Notes: generated by a model not told the origin, from the sequence alone. A stretch of 64,000 nt of DNA from QHXN01 sp032162705 (GCA_032162705.1 JAVRON010000137.1:7231-71230), one strand, 5' to 3'; positions 1-8,388 are shown, numbered from the stretch's first letter. A program made the numbers and translations.

Positions 1-1
1 A

Positions 2-1591
2 CTGTCCCGCCCGGCGGTCGGCGTTGTGGCCGCCCTCGCTTTTCTCGCGGCGCTCGGCGTCGGGGGCTTCGCACCGGCACGCGCTGCGGAGGACAAGACG
101 CGCGCGCGCGCCGAGCGTGCCGCTCGCGAGGGGGACTTCGAGGTCGCCGAGAAGATTTTTCGCGAGATGGTGACGAAAGACCCGCGGGACATGGCTGCGC
201 GGCTGGGACTGAGCCACGCACTGCTCAAGCAGCGCAAGAATCAGGAAGCGTACGACCACGCCGCGCGCGTCATCGCACGCGACCCGGTGTCGGCGCGCGC
301 GCATGCACTGCTCGGCTCGGCCTTGCTCGGCGCGGGCGATTTCCACCTCTCGGTCGAGGAGTTCCGTACGGCCTTGAGCTTCAAGGATGACGAGGCGTTG
401 GCGATTGCGGGGCTGGCGATGGTCGATTTTTACGAGAACCGTCTGTCGCAGAGTTTAGCGGGACTGAGGCGCGCTTCCTACATCGACCACGACGAGCCTG
501 ACTATCTCTACAACCTCGGCCAGGTCGCCGCGCGCTCCGAGCACTACTCGGAAGCGGCCACAGCCTACGAGCAGTTCCTACGCATCGCGCCCAAGACCGA
601 CGCCGACCGGCGCGCACGCATCCGCGGCCTCATCGACTTCCTGCTATACCTCGGAGCGCAGACTAATCTCTTGAGCGTCGGCGGCCCCGAAGATGTCTCG
701 CTCCCGTTTGAGCTAACCAACAACCGCCCCATCATCAAGGTGCGCATCAACGGCTCGAAGGAGCCGCTGCGCTTCGTCATCGACACGGGCGCGGGGATGT
801 GCGTCATTTCGACGCAGGCGGCTGAGCGCGTGGGCTTGAAGTCGGTCGCTCGCGGTGGGATGGCGCGCGCCGTCGGCGGCGAAGGGCGCTTCGAGATCGT
901 CTATGGCTTCGTCCAGTCGCTCGCACTCGGCGAGGCGAAAGTCGAGCGCGTGCCCGTCTACATCCGCCAGTTCTACAATGAGCAGGAGCCGGTCGATGGA
1001 TACATCGGCCTCTCTGTGTTGAGTAAGTATATGTCGATCATCGACTACGGTGCGCGCAAGATACGTCTGCTGCGCGACGAAGAGGCGAAGAGGGCCGCGA
1101 CGACCGCGGCGACCGCGGCGGCTGGAGCCTTCGAGGTGCCGATTCGCACGACTTCGAGCGGCTTCTGGAGTGGCGAGGTCAGCTTCGAGGGCTTGGAGAA
1201 GCCTGCCAACTTTATCATCGACACGGGGGCCAGCATCTCTGTCGTCTCCGAGGTGCTGGCGGCGCGCGCCGGACTTGAACGCTTCGCACAGGCGGGGCGC
1301 ATACGTGTCTTCGGCGCGGCGGGTCTCGCCGAAAACATCCAGACGATTCTGCTCCCGCACGTCACGCTCGGCTCCTACGCGTGGCAGAATGTCTACGCCG
1401 CAGTGCTCGACATGGAACCGATCAACGAGACCGCCGGGTTCGAGCAGACGGGCATCGTCGGCGGCAACTTCCTGCGACGCTATCGCGTGACGTTCGACTT
1501 CGCGCGAGGGATAATCCGTCTGGAGCCGCTGGCGGGCACAACACCCGACGACCAGAAGTCGAAGCCCGCCGTCATCACCAGCCAATCATGA
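2..1591 (+). CDS. TPR protein with two retropepsin-like aspartyl protease domains (5' partial)
   Basis: Likely exported protein. The reading frame is open to the window edge. A GTG at 26 could start it, but the hydrophobic stretch there lacks a basic n-region, so the true start is probably upstream. Numbering from GTG 26, a signal-like segment ending in ARA is followed by TPR-like helices (about 25-200) and then two aspartyl-protease-like domains, each with the hydrophobic-DTG signature: FVIDTGAG with Asp253 and FIIDTGAS with Asp399. Single-chain retropepsin-like proteins with two such domains are known in bacteria. The paired DTGs could form an intramolecular dimer like pepsin, which is inference. 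Its stop overlaps the start of the downstream PIN gene (ATGA), suggesting translational coupling. The substrate is unknown. Confidence 0.8.
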   Translation: MSRPAVGVVAALAFLAALGVGGFAPARAAEDKTRARAERAAREGDFEVAEKIFREMVTKDPRDMAARLGLSHALLKQRKNQEAYDHAARVIARDPVSARAHALLGSALLGAGDFHLSVEEFRTALSFKDDEALAIAGLAMVDFYENRLSQSLAGLRRASYIDHDEPDYLYNLGQVAARSEHYSEAATAYEQFLRIAPKTDADRRARIRGLIDFLLYLGAQTNLLSVGGPEDVSLPFELTNNRPIIKVRINGSKEPLRFVIDTGAGMCVISTQAAERVGLKSVARGGMARAVGGEGRFEIVYGFVQSLALGEAKVERVPVYIRQFYNEQEPVDGYIGLSVLSKYMSIIDYGARKIRLLRDEEAKRAATTAATAAAGAFEVPIRTTSSGFWSGEVSFEGLEKPANFIIDTGASISVVSEVLAARAGLERFAQAGRIRVFGAAGLAENIQTILLPHVTLGSYAWQNVYAAVLDMEPINETAGFEQTGIVGGNFLRRYRVTFDFARGIIRLEPLAGTTPDDQKSKPAVITSQS

Positions 1592-2061
1592 AGCAGAGCA
1601 TCTATCTTGAGACATCGGTCGTCGGCGCTTACCTCGACAACGGCGAGCCGTTCCGGCGCGACCTCACCATACGTTGGTGGGAGCACGAGATGTCGGAGTA
1701 CCGGCCCGTCGTCTCGCCTCTGGTCGTGCGTGAACTGGAGCGTGTGCCCGAGCCGCACCGCACGGGCTATCTCAAGCTGGTCGCCCCGCTCGAACGAGTC
1801 GAGCTGACGGAGGAAGTGACCATCCTGGCCGAGGGCTACATCTCACGCGGCATCTTCCATCGCAAGTACATCGGAGACGCCATCCACGTCGCCCTTGCCT
1901 CGTTCCACAAAATAGACTATCTAGTGACGTGGAACTTCGGCCACCTCGCCAACGTCCGGCGACAGGCGCGCATACGCCTCTTCAACACGGGCGCAGGCTT
2001 CTTCGTCCCGCAGATCGTCACGCCGGAGTTCCTTGTTTCGGAGATGACTGAGAAAGGGTGA
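1588..2061 (+). CDS. PIN-domain protein (VapC-like toxin candidate)
   Basis: 157 aa. The N-terminus MKQSIYLETSVVGAYLDN is typical of a PIN subfamily in which Glu8 takes the usual first-Asp place. Later DAIHVALASFHKIDYLVTWN carries the Asp/His and W-N/D motif of PIN nucleases. PIN toxins cleave RNA, often tRNA or rRNA, using an acidic Mg2+ site. ATG 1588 is chosen because it overlaps the upstream stop and begins exactly at the PIN strand, while longer starts in this frame only read the upstream gene out of frame. The TGA stop is the first triplet of an inverted repeat. A small gene 80 bp downstream is the likely partner antitoxin. Moderately sure of the toxin role, sure of the fold. Confidence 0.85.
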   Translation: MKQSIYLETSVVGAYLDNGEPFRRDLTIRWWEHEMSEYRPVVSPLVVRELERVPEPHRTGYLKLVAPLERVELTEEVTILAEGYISRGIFHRKYIGDAIHVALASFHKIDYLVTWNFGHLANVRRQARIRLFNTGAGFFVPQIVTPEFLVSEMTEKG

Positions 2062-2133
2062 TAAGTGATGAGTGAAAAGTGATAAGAAACTGCCTTGCCT
2101 TCTTCTTATCACTTATCACTTATCACTCATCAC
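2058..2133. repeat. Intergenic inverted repeat, family A (GTGATGAGTGATAAG words)
   Basis: Left arm of GTGATAAGTGATGAGTGA-type words, a short centre containing GCCTTGCCTT, then the reverse-complement arm. It supplies the stop codon of the PIN gene and separates toxin from putative antitoxin. The same family recurs at 13366, 43990 and 44471. Confidence 0.85.
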
Positions 2134-2143
2134 TTCTGCTATT

Positions 2144-2362
2144 ATGTATCGAAAGCCGAGATTCCTCGAAGAGCTGCACGCCATCCGCGAAGAGATGTCG
2201 CGTGAGGCCGACTACGATGTCGAGTTGTTTGCCGAGATGGTTCGCTCCGGCGCAAGCCCGAGCCACGGCCCCGTCCGCAACATCCGCGGCTTCCGCAGCC
2301 GCGCCCCGCGCGCCGGCGACGAGGAGCCAAAGCGCACGCCGAAGAAGAGGGCATCAAGATAG
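2144..2362 (+). CDS. Small protein, putative antitoxin partner of the PIN protein
   Basis: 72 aa starting MYRKPRFLEELHAIREEM. The N-terminal helix with the pattern L-x-x-I-x-x-I-R-E-x-x resembles short uncharacterised proteins encoded beside PIN toxins of the LETS/LETT type, and the tail is Arg/Lys-rich. The function as antitoxin is inference from the neighbour and this helix; no DNA-binding motif is obvious. The ATG at 2144 lies just outside the preceding inverted repeat. A longer frame starting at 2072 would translate the repeat, so it is rejected. The toxin-first order is less common than antitoxin-first. Confidence 0.6.
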   Translation: MYRKPRFLEELHAIREEMSREADYDVELFAEMVRSGASPSHGPVRNIRGFRSRAPRAGDEEPKRTPKKRASR

Positions 2363-2435
2363 GAACAGGTGACGGTTAACAGATGACAGAGTAGAATCAT
2401 TCTTAACCTGTCATCTGTCACCGTTCACCTGTCAC
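2360..2435. repeat. Intergenic inverted repeat, family H
   Basis: GAACAGGTGACGGTTAACAG-type left arm and CTGTCATCTGTCACCGTTCA-type right arm around a short A/T-rich centre. Same architecture as the other word-repeat hairpins. It begins at the stop of the small upstream gene. Confidence 0.8.
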
Positions 2436-2447
2436 GCGCGAAGCGAT

Positions 2448-3236
2448 ATGGAAGAGACGTTTGAAGCCATCGGGCTGGATGTGCCGAGCGAGAAGGACTT
2501 CAATCACCTCGCGGAGCGCGCAGGCGATCAGGGCGAGCCGACGCAGCTCTGCCGCCGCGGGGCCGTGCTGCATGGCCGCTGCTGGAAGCTGGGCGAAGGG
2601 CTTGAAGTTTGGACTGTGCTCTACGAGTCGGGCACGGGCGAGATTTTCTACGCCGATTGTCGTCCGGGCTTTCGCGCGCGCTACACACAGCGCGTCAGCC
2701 CCTGGGCCTTGACCGAGTACGACGAAGACGGCGAGGCCATCGTCCACGGCTACTGCGACGGCGCGGAGACCGAAGTGCTCTTCGAGCTACAGAACCTGAC
2801 CGAGGTTGGGCCCGAAGGCTTTCGCGCGCAGGAGTTGCACGTCGGCCTATGCGGGCTGGCCTACCGCGCGCGCGTCTCTCACGCGCAGGGCGAGCCTCGC
2901 TGGCAGTCGCTCGAAGAGGCCGCGCCCTCGCGCGCCGCGCACGAGAACGACTGGTCTCTGGCAGGGCGCGTCATCTCTTTCAAGCCGCTCCGTAACCCGC
3001 TCTCGGGCAGCGAGCTTTACTGGGTCTACCTCGATCTGGGCCGGCTCAAGCTCGAAGTGCTGGTCAACAGCCGCGCGCTGCGGGGCGACGCGCTCGCGGT
3101 CGGCGCGACCTTCTCGGCGGAGGTCTGGCTGCAAGGCCACGTCCTCGACCGGCGCACGCTCCTCTCGCGCTACGAAGGGCGCGACGCCACAGTCCCGAAG
3201 TCACAGCTCTGGTCACATCTCAGGAGAAGGAACTGA
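2448..3236 (+). CDS. Hypothetical protein, soluble, no recognised domain
   Basis: 262 aa, acidic, without signal peptide or membrane segment. I do not recognise the family. The middle (about 60-120) alternates short beta-like stretches with aromatic residues (VWTVLYESGTGEIFYADC). The C-terminal half contains SLAGRVISFKPLRNPLSGSE and a long beta-rich stretch, so an all-beta or mixed fold is plausible. Four cysteines in the first half (residues 35, 45, 71 and 102) have no zinc-finger spacing. ATG 2448 follows the inverted repeat; the ribosome site is weak. It lies upstream of a lytic transglycosylase on the same strand, but the 68-bp gap with its own word-repeat remnant argues against a tight operon. 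Confidence 0.75.
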   Translation: MEETFEAIGLDVPSEKDFNHLAERAGDQGEPTQLCRRGAVLHGRCWKLGEGLEVWTVLYESGTGEIFYADCRPGFRARYTQRVSPWALTEYDEDGEAIVHGYCDGAETEVLFELQNLTEVGPEGFRAQELHVGLCGLAYRARVSHAQGEPRWQSLEEAAPSRAAHENDWSLAGRVISFKPLRNPLSGSELYWVYLDLGRLKLEVLVNSRALRGDALAVGATFSAEVWLQGHVLDRRTLLSRYEGRDATVPKSQLWSHLRRRN

Positions 3237-3264
3237 ATCGTCCCGGTCGCCTCGGCACCCTCTA

Positions 3265-3298
3265 GCTGAATGCTGACGGCTGAACGCTGAACGCTTTT
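3265..3298. repeat. One-armed word-repeat remnant (GCTGAATGCTGACGGCTGAACG)
   Basis: Three to four degenerate copies of GCTGAACGCT in tandem, without an opposite arm. It looks like half of one of the intergenic inverted word repeats. Confidence 0.5.
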
Positions 3299-3304
3299 AC
3301 CCCG

Positions 3305-3892
3305 ATGCCCGCCCTCAGACGATTCACATTGGCCGTCCTCATCCTCCTTGTTGTCTGCGCTGCCGGACTATACTTCTTCAATCGCTATTGGATTCATCGC
3401 TTCGACACGCTGATTGCGCGGCAGGCTGCCGTCTATCGTCTCGACCCAGACCTTGTGTGGAGCATCATCTACGAAGAGACCTACTTTCGTCCGTGGAAGA
3501 TTGGAGACGCGGGCGAGGTCGGGCTGATGCAGGTGACGCCGGCGGTCGGGCGCGAGTGGGCCGCCGAGACGGGCATGCGCGAGCTTGAAGAGCAGATGCG
3601 GCGCGACCCCGCGAAGGCGCTCAGCGACCCCGAGCGAAACATACAGGTCGGCTGCTGGTATCTGGAGAAGATCGGGAAGGACTACCGCGACACGCCCGGC
3701 GCTGAAGCCCGCATCGTCGCCGCCTACAACGCGGGCCCGAGCCGAGCCGCCGAGTGGAACCGCGTCGCGCCGGGCCGTCGCCCGTTCACCGCCGAAGAGT
3801 TCATCGCGCACATCGACTTCCCCTCGACTCACGCCTACGTCACTAATATTCTCGAACGCTACCGCCGGAAGAAAGCGAGCGGACGGCAGTGA
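3305..3892 (+). CDS. Membrane-anchored lytic transglycosylase (SLT domain)
   Basis: 195 aa. Residues 5-25 form a signal anchor (TLAVLILLVVCAAGLYFF). The rest is a GH23-type Slt domain: IIYEETYFRP with probable catalytic Glu58, GEVGLMQVTP (71-79), AAYNAGPSRAAEW (139-151) and HAYVTNILERY (176-186), the standard four motifs of soluble lytic transglycosylase. Such enzymes cleave the MurNAc-GlcNAc bond of peptidoglycan to give 1,6-anhydro ends, acting here on the periplasmic side. The length is that of a minimal SLT protein without an additional domain. Its TGA stop overlaps the GTG start of the MFS gene (GTGA), so the two are probably co-translated. Confidence 0.93.
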   Translation: MPALRRFTLAVLILLVVCAAGLYFFNRYWIHRFDTLIARQAAVYRLDPDLVWSIIYEETYFRPWKIGDAGEVGLMQVTPAVGREWAAETGMRELEEQMRRDPAKALSDPERNIQVGCWYLEKIGKDYRDTPGAEARIVAAYNAGPSRAAEWNRVAPGRRPFTAEEFIAHIDFPSTHAYVTNILERYRRKKASGRQ

Positions 3893-5325
3893 CCTATCGC
3901 CGACTGCTCGCCTCGAACGCCGACTTCCGAAGGCTGTGGACGGGGCAGGTTGTCTCGGAGATCGGCGACTGGCTCAATAACATCGCCGTGCTGGCGCTCG
4001 CCATCCAGCTCGCGGGCAAGGGGAGCGTGGGGCTGGCGGTCGCGACCTACGCGATTGCGCGCCACCTGCCGCTCTTCATCTTCGGCCCCGTTGCAGGCGT
4101 CGTCGTTGACCGCGTGAATCGCCGCCGCGTGATGATTGCCGCAGACCTCGCGCGTGCAATCCTCGCGCTCGGCTTCCTGCTCGCGAACCGCTCCTCTTCG
4201 CTTGCGCTCATCTACATCGTCGGCGCATCGCTCTTCTCCGTCTCGGCCTTCTTCAACGCGGCCAAGCGCGCCTCGATCCCCAACCTGGTCGGCAGCACGG
4301 AAGAACTCTTGAGCGCCAACTCGCTCTCGGCCTCGACCACGGCGGCGACCATCGCCGTCGGCTCCGCGCTCGGCGGCGTCGTCGCCACCGCCGTCGGGCG
4401 CGACACGGTCTTCGTGCTCAACGCGTTTACGTTCCTCGCATCGGCGGAGATGATTCGGAGGATTAGGAAGGCAGTCAGCAGAAAGCAGATGGTTAACGGC
4501 AGCGAGCTTGAGAGTGAGGCAGCGAATGTGCCGCGTTCAGAGATGAAGGATTTGAAATTTGAAATCTCAAATCCTGTTGTATCAAACCTCAAAAATCAGA
4601 ACTCAGACCAGAGTCAAAATTCAGACAGAGCAGCTTCCGCCTTCTCGGCGCTGCGGCGTGTGGCCGCCGAGTTCCGCGAGGGGCTACGATACGTGAGACG
4701 CGACCGTGTGCTTGCGGCGGTCTTCGTAGTGGCGGCGGGGTGGGGCCTGGGCAACGGTGCGGCACGCGCACTCTACAGTATCTTCGGCGCGCGACTGGGC
4801 GAGCAGGCGGTGAAGAGTTGGGGCGCGGCGCTTCCGGCCATCGCGGAGCGGCCAACCGACTTCGGCATCTCGGTTCTGTTTGTGGCGATGGGGTTGGGCG
4901 GCGTGCTCGGAGCACCGCTCGCAAAGCGTTTCAACAGCGGCGCGGTCTCTGGTCTTGGCGCGCGCATGGGGCGCTCGCTCACGCTCGACGGCTGCGGCTT
5001 GCTGCTCTTCAGCCTGATGCCTAACCTGTTCGGCGCGGCGGCGGTGCTCGTCGCGCGCGAGATAAACTTCGCCATCTGGTGGACGGCGCAGCAGACGCTT
5101 CTGATGAGGCGCACCGAGGACGCCTTCGCCGGGCGCGTCTTCGCTTCCTACGAGACGCTGACGACGCTGATGATGGTCGGCTCAATCCTCGTCTCGGGCG
5201 CGGCGGCTGACCGCGCTGGATTCCGTGCCGTTGCGGCGGGAGGCGGCGGTGTGGTTATCCTGTCGGGGCTGCTCTGGTTCGTGCTGCGCCGCCGCAGAGA
5301 CTTAAAGAATAATTTACAGGGATAG
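3889..5325 (+). CDS. MFS transporter (EntS/MFS_3-like) with an in-frame repeat insertion
   Basis: 478 aa with about 12 hydrophobic segments. The N-terminus SNADFRRLWTGQVVSEIGDW and the loop GVVVDRVNRRRV are characteristic of the MFS_3/EntS-like exporter group, probably an inner-membrane drug or metabolite exporter. Members are usually about 410-430 aa. The excess lies in the central cytoplasmic loop after TM6 (about residues 193-248), where hydrophilic low-complexity sequence (KDLKFEISNPVVSNLKNQNS) is encoded by an AT-rich intergenic-type repeat. The reading frame continues into TM7, so the protein may still work. GTG start overlaps the transglycosylase stop. Substrate cannot be told from the sequence. 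Confidence 0.9.
   Translation: MTYRRLLASNADFRRLWTGQVVSEIGDWLNNIAVLALAIQLAGKGSVGLAVATYAIARHLPLFIFGPVAGVVVDRVNRRRVMIAADLARAILALGFLLANRSSSLALIYIVGASLFSVSAFFNAAKRASIPNLVGSTEELLSANSLSASTTAATIAVGSALGGVVATAVGRDTVFVLNAFTFLASAEMIRRIRKAVSRKQMVNGSELESEAANVPRSEMKDLKFEISNPVVSNLKNQNSDQSQNSDRAASAFSALRRVAAEFREGLRYVRRDRVLAAVFVVAAGWGLGNGAARALYSIFGARLGEQAVKSWGAALPAIAERPTDFGISVLFVAMGLGGVLGAPLAKRFNSGAVSGLGARMGRSLTLDGCGLLLFSLMPNLFGAAAVLVAREINFAIWWTAQQTLLMRRTEDAFAGRVFASYETLTTLMMVGSILVSGAAADRAGFRAVAAGGGGVVILSGLLWFVLRRRRDLKNNLQG
4541..4628. repeat. Family D-like word repeat inserted inside the MFS coding region
   Basis: AT-rich stretch with GGATTTGA and TCAAATCC arms around AATTTGAAATC, followed by CAAAAATCAGAACTCAGACC-type words. 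The composition differs sharply from the GC-rich gene around it and matches the intergenic family D elements near 5345, 38960, 62235 and 63905. It stays in frame. Confidence 0.75.
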
Positions 5326-5449
5326 ACAGGATGGAGGGGATAAGAGATTTCAGATTTCAGATTTCAGATTTCAGATTTGAAATTTGAACTCTCAGATTTG
5401 AAATCTACAAATTGCTTTTCATCCTGTCTATCCTGTCCATCCATGTTAA
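5316..5449. repeat. Composite inverted repeat: outer family I, inner family D
   Basis: Outer arms are GGGATAGACAGGATGGAGGG and the reverse-complement type ATCCTGTCTATCCTGTCCAT. Inner arms are tandem GATTTCAGATTTCAG and GAAATTTGAACTCTCAGATT. It lies downstream of the MFS gene. The same nested arrangement occurs at the right end of the window (63876 on). Confidence 0.85.
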
Positions 5450-5472
5450 TTTCAGCCGTGAGCTAAGAGCAC

Positions 5473-6900
5473 ATGACGAAACTTTACAGCGCGCGTTGGG
5501 TGCTGCCCGTTACTTCCGAGCCGATTGAGGACGGCGCGGTCGCGGTCGCGGGGACGCGCGTCGCGGGCGTCGGCTCGCGCGCCAAACTCGTCGAACAATT
5601 TCCGGGGTCGGAACTCGTGGACTTGGGCGAGGCCGCTATCCTGCCGGGCTTCATTAACTGTCACACGCACCTTGAGCTGACGGCGATGCGCGGCTTCCTC
5701 GAACCCGAGGAGGGAAACTTCTTCGCCTGGCTGCGCAAGGTCACCTTCTCGCGCAACGAGCGGATGAGCGCGGAAGACCTCTACGTCTCCGCCGTCTGGG
5801 GCGCGGTCGAGGCAGCGCGCGCGGGCGTCACGTGCGTGGGCGACGCGAGCGACTCGGGCGCGTGCGTGCTGCGTGCGCTCCGCGACGTTGGGTTGCGCGG
5901 CGTCGTCTTTCAGGAAGCCTTCGGCGTGGACGAGCGCGAGGCCGCGACGCAATTCGACAAGGCGCGCGAGAAAGTTGAACGCCTGCGCGGCGGCGAGACG
6001 GCGCTCGTCACGCTCGGCCTCTCGCCGCACTCGCCCTACACCGTTGCGCCGCCTTTGCTCGGGATGCTGGCGCGCTTCGCGCTCGAAGAGAGACTTCCCT
6101 TGATGATGCACGCGGCGGAGTCTGAGGCCGAACAGTTGTTCATGCTCTACGGCAGTGGCCCCTTCGCCGAGAGCTACGCCGCGCGCGGCCTTGTCTTCAA
6201 CTCGCCGCGCTCGACGACGGTCAGGCATCTGGCACGGGTGGGAATCCTCGACACGCGACCTCTACTGGCGCACTGCGTCCGCGTGGACGAAGAGGACATG
6301 CGTTTGATAGCGGAGCACGGCGCGAGCATCGCGCACTGCCCGAAGTCGAACGCGAAGCTCGGACACGGGCGCGCACCGCTGGCGGCTTTGCTCAAAGCGG
6401 GCGCATCGGTCGGTCTGGGGAGCGACTCGGTGGCGAGCAACAACACCTGCGATATGCTCGAAGAGGCGCGCTTCGCCGTGCTTGCCTCGCGCGCCGCGGG
6501 CGACACGCTCGATGCCGCGGGCAACATGCTCGACGTTGCGGGCGACTTGCTTGACGTTGCGGGCGATTGTGCCGGAGGCGGGCGCATGATGAGTGCACGC
6601 GACGCGTTGCGGCTGATGACGCACGGCGGCGCGGGCGCACTCCGCCTCTCACATCTGACCGGCGCGCTCGCCGCAGGGCTTGAAGCAGACTTCGTCGCCG
6701 TGCGGCTCGACGGCGCGCACCAGACGCCCGCCTACGACCCGTCTGCCGCACTCATCTTCTCGTCCTCTGGGCGCGACGTGCTGTTGACCGTCGTCGCGGG
6801 CCGCGAAGTCTTCCGCGACGGGCGCGTGACGACCGTAGACGAAAGCGATCTGCGCGCACGCGTCCGCGACATCGCGCGCCGCCTCGCGGCGGGTCGTTAA
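5473..6900 (+). CDS. Amidohydrolase/chlorohydrolase-like deaminase, candidate aminodeoxyfutalosine deaminase
   Basis: 475 aa metal-dependent hydrolase. Visible metal-site motifs are NCHTHLEL (about residue 60), MMHAAESEAEQ (about 213), LLAHCVRVDEEDM (about 264), HCPKSNAKLGHG and GLGSDSVASNN. This pattern belongs to the SAH/MTA deaminase - AtzA/TrzN - aminodeoxyfutalosine deaminase branch of the amidohydrolases. The EEGNFFAWLRK segment after the HTHLE motif resembles MqnX of the futalosine menaquinone route, but no other mqn gene is nearby, so the substrate is open. Near residue 346-368 a short low-complexity insertion repeats a D-x-L-D-x-A-G unit three times. ATG 5473 has only a weak AAGAG-type ribosome site. 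Confidence 0.85.
   Translation: MTKLYSARWVLPVTSEPIEDGAVAVAGTRVAGVGSRAKLVEQFPGSELVDLGEAAILPGFINCHTHLELTAMRGFLEPEEGNFFAWLRKVTFSRNERMSAEDLYVSAVWGAVEAARAGVTCVGDASDSGACVLRALRDVGLRGVVFQEAFGVDEREAATQFDKAREKVERLRGGETALVTLGLSPHSPYTVAPPLLGMLARFALEERLPLMMHAAESEAEQLFMLYGSGPFAESYAARGLVFNSPRSTTVRHLARVGILDTRPLLAHCVRVDEEDMRLIAEHGASIAHCPKSNAKLGHGRAPLAALLKAGASVGLGSDSVASNNTCDMLEEARFAVLASRAAGDTLDAAGNMLDVAGDLLDVAGDCAGGGRMMSARDALRLMTHGGAGALRLSHLTGALAAGLEADFVAVRLDGAHQTPAYDPSAALIFSSSGRDVLLTVVAGREVFRDGRVTTVDESDLRARVRDIARRLAAGR
6508..6573 (+). repeat. Intragenic tandem repeat (about 21-24 nt, three copies)
   Basis: Three degenerate copies of GACACGCTCGATGCCGCGGG / AACATGCTCGACGTTGCGGG type units encode D-x-L-D-[AV]-A-G-[ND] within the amidohydrolase gene. 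The unit length is a multiple of three, so the frame is kept. It probably forms a surface loop. Confidence 0.7.
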
Positions 6901-7013
6901 CCTGTGGGGTGGACTGCCCGAAAGCGCGGATGAAGATGGGCGTTGACTTTATGTGTCGTGTGGAATAGAAACTCTTGCATACTCTCTGGAAGTCCCTGCG
7001 TCAGGAGCGCAAG

Positions 7014-8195
7014 ATGAGAAGAGCACTCCTTATCTACTTCGCGTGCGTTTTAGTCACCTGCTTGCTCGCGCCGCTCACCAAAGGGCAGGAGTCTGCTCGG
7101 AGCCAGTCGCCGACAAAACTCTCCCTGAAAGTTCTTATTTTCGACGGCGCAGCGCCGACGCTCTATCCGGTGGGCGACGATGAAAAGACCGGAATGGCTG
7201 CCGTCATTAAGGATTTCCGAAGACAGCCCGCGTCGCGCTGGAGAAGCGACACGCACATTGACAGGGCCGCGCTTTTTTTCCGACGGGATGGCGAGCGCGT
7301 CCGTGTGACCGTCTTCATCTATGGTGACGAAAATTCTTCAAACGATGGCGTGAAGGTGGCCGAGTATGTCATGGGCGAGGGTGAGGGGCGTGCTGTCATA
7401 CAGTTGGCCGACTACGGTATCGAGCCCCTCCGGGTCGCTGTCGTCAGGAGGGCCGAGGTCAAACTCACTCCGCCGCGCGTTGAGAACAGGACGAGCGCCG
7501 TCGAGGTCACAGCGATAGACGTGCATGAGAACGTGCCCTCGTTCGAGTTGACGTTGCGGAACGCCTCAGACAAAAACATCAGGGCGGTCGAGATAAGAGA
7601 GATGAGAGGCCGGATGTCGAAAGGCCCTCCGCCGCTCTTCGACTGGAGGGGGATGTCTCTGATCGAGCCGGGGAAGACATGGAAAGTCACACTCGAATTC
7701 GGTTGGAACTCCAAGATGACTCCGGAAGGGCACGCTGTCGAGCCGCCGGACAGGGTCGTCATCAACTCGGTGCTCTTCTCCGATGGCGGTTACGAGGGCG
7801 ACTCTCTGTTCGCGGCCCGGGCCGAGGCTTTCAAGTCGGGCCGTAGGATTCAACTCACACGTCTGCTGGAAATCATGCGGGAGTGGGGAGAGCCGCCCGG
7901 TATCGACACGCGGGAAGTCGCGCGTGAACTCGGGGCGAGAGTGGAGGCTTTGGAATGCACGGCGGAGTGGACGGCCGTCACGGAACTGGCGGGACGTTAC
8001 CCGCTAGTCCGCGGCGAAGAACTGGACAAAGTTAAAAGCTCCATCGAGGCAGGGATGGAGTGGCAGCGTTCGGCAGTGCTGAATGAGCTGAAGGGCTTTG
8101 TTACAGCCGACAATCCCGCGTCCGACCCGCGCGTGCTGCGGAAGTGGATGAAGACTAGGCGCGAGAAGTACGAACAGTTGCTCGCGGGTATTTAA
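7014..8195 (+). CDS. Exported protein of unknown function
   Basis: 393 aa. A signal peptide MRRALLIYFACVLVTCLLAP is followed by a mature region I do not recognise. It has a beta-rich N-terminal half (KLSLKVLIFDGAAPTLYPVG), then EVTAIDVHENVPSFELTLRN and DKNIRAVEIREMRGR, reminiscent of immunoglobulin-like or DUF-type extracellular domains, and a helical C-terminal 120 residues. ATG 7014 is chosen because AGGAG sits at the right distance upstream and the signal peptide then begins with Met-Arg-Arg. A TTG 39 bases earlier gives a less natural N-terminus. A strong bidirectional terminator follows the gene. Confidence 0.8.
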   Translation: MRRALLIYFACVLVTCLLAPLTKGQESARSQSPTKLSLKVLIFDGAAPTLYPVGDDEKTGMAAVIKDFRRQPASRWRSDTHIDRAALFFRRDGERVRVTVFIYGDENSSNDGVKVAEYVMGEGEGRAVIQLADYGIEPLRVAVVRRAEVKLTPPRVENRTSAVEVTAIDVHENVPSFELTLRNASDKNIRAVEIREMRGRMSKGPPPLFDWRGMSLIEPGKTWKVTLEFGWNSKMTPEGHAVEPPDRVVINSVLFSDGGYEGDSLFAARAEAFKSGRRIQLTRLLEIMREWGEPPGIDTREVARELGARVEALECTAEWTAVTELAGRYPLVRGEELDKVKSSIEAGMEWQRSAVLNELKGFVTADNPASDPRVLRKWMKTRREKYEQLLAGI

Positions 8196-8322
8196 CCTGG
8201 CCGACGACTCCGCAAAGATGTTTGACCTCCGCTCAATCAACATCGGGCCGACAGCCGAAGCGGGCGAAAGAGTCTGCGCTGAAAAGAGTCTGAGCTGAAA
8301 GAGCCTGCGGCTTAAAAGAGTC

Positions 8323-8361
8323 GGGGGCGCGGGAGTGCTTGCACACTCTCGCGCCCCTTTT
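8323..8361. terminator. Bidirectional intrinsic terminator
   Basis: Stem GGGGCGCGGGAGTG pairs with CACTCTCGCGCCCC around a short loop and is followed by TTTT. It lies between two convergent genes (exported unknown and HAF-repeat protein). Confidence 0.8.
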
Positions 8362-8388
8362 GCGTGGCGTCTCTTCGGGCGGTCGGGT

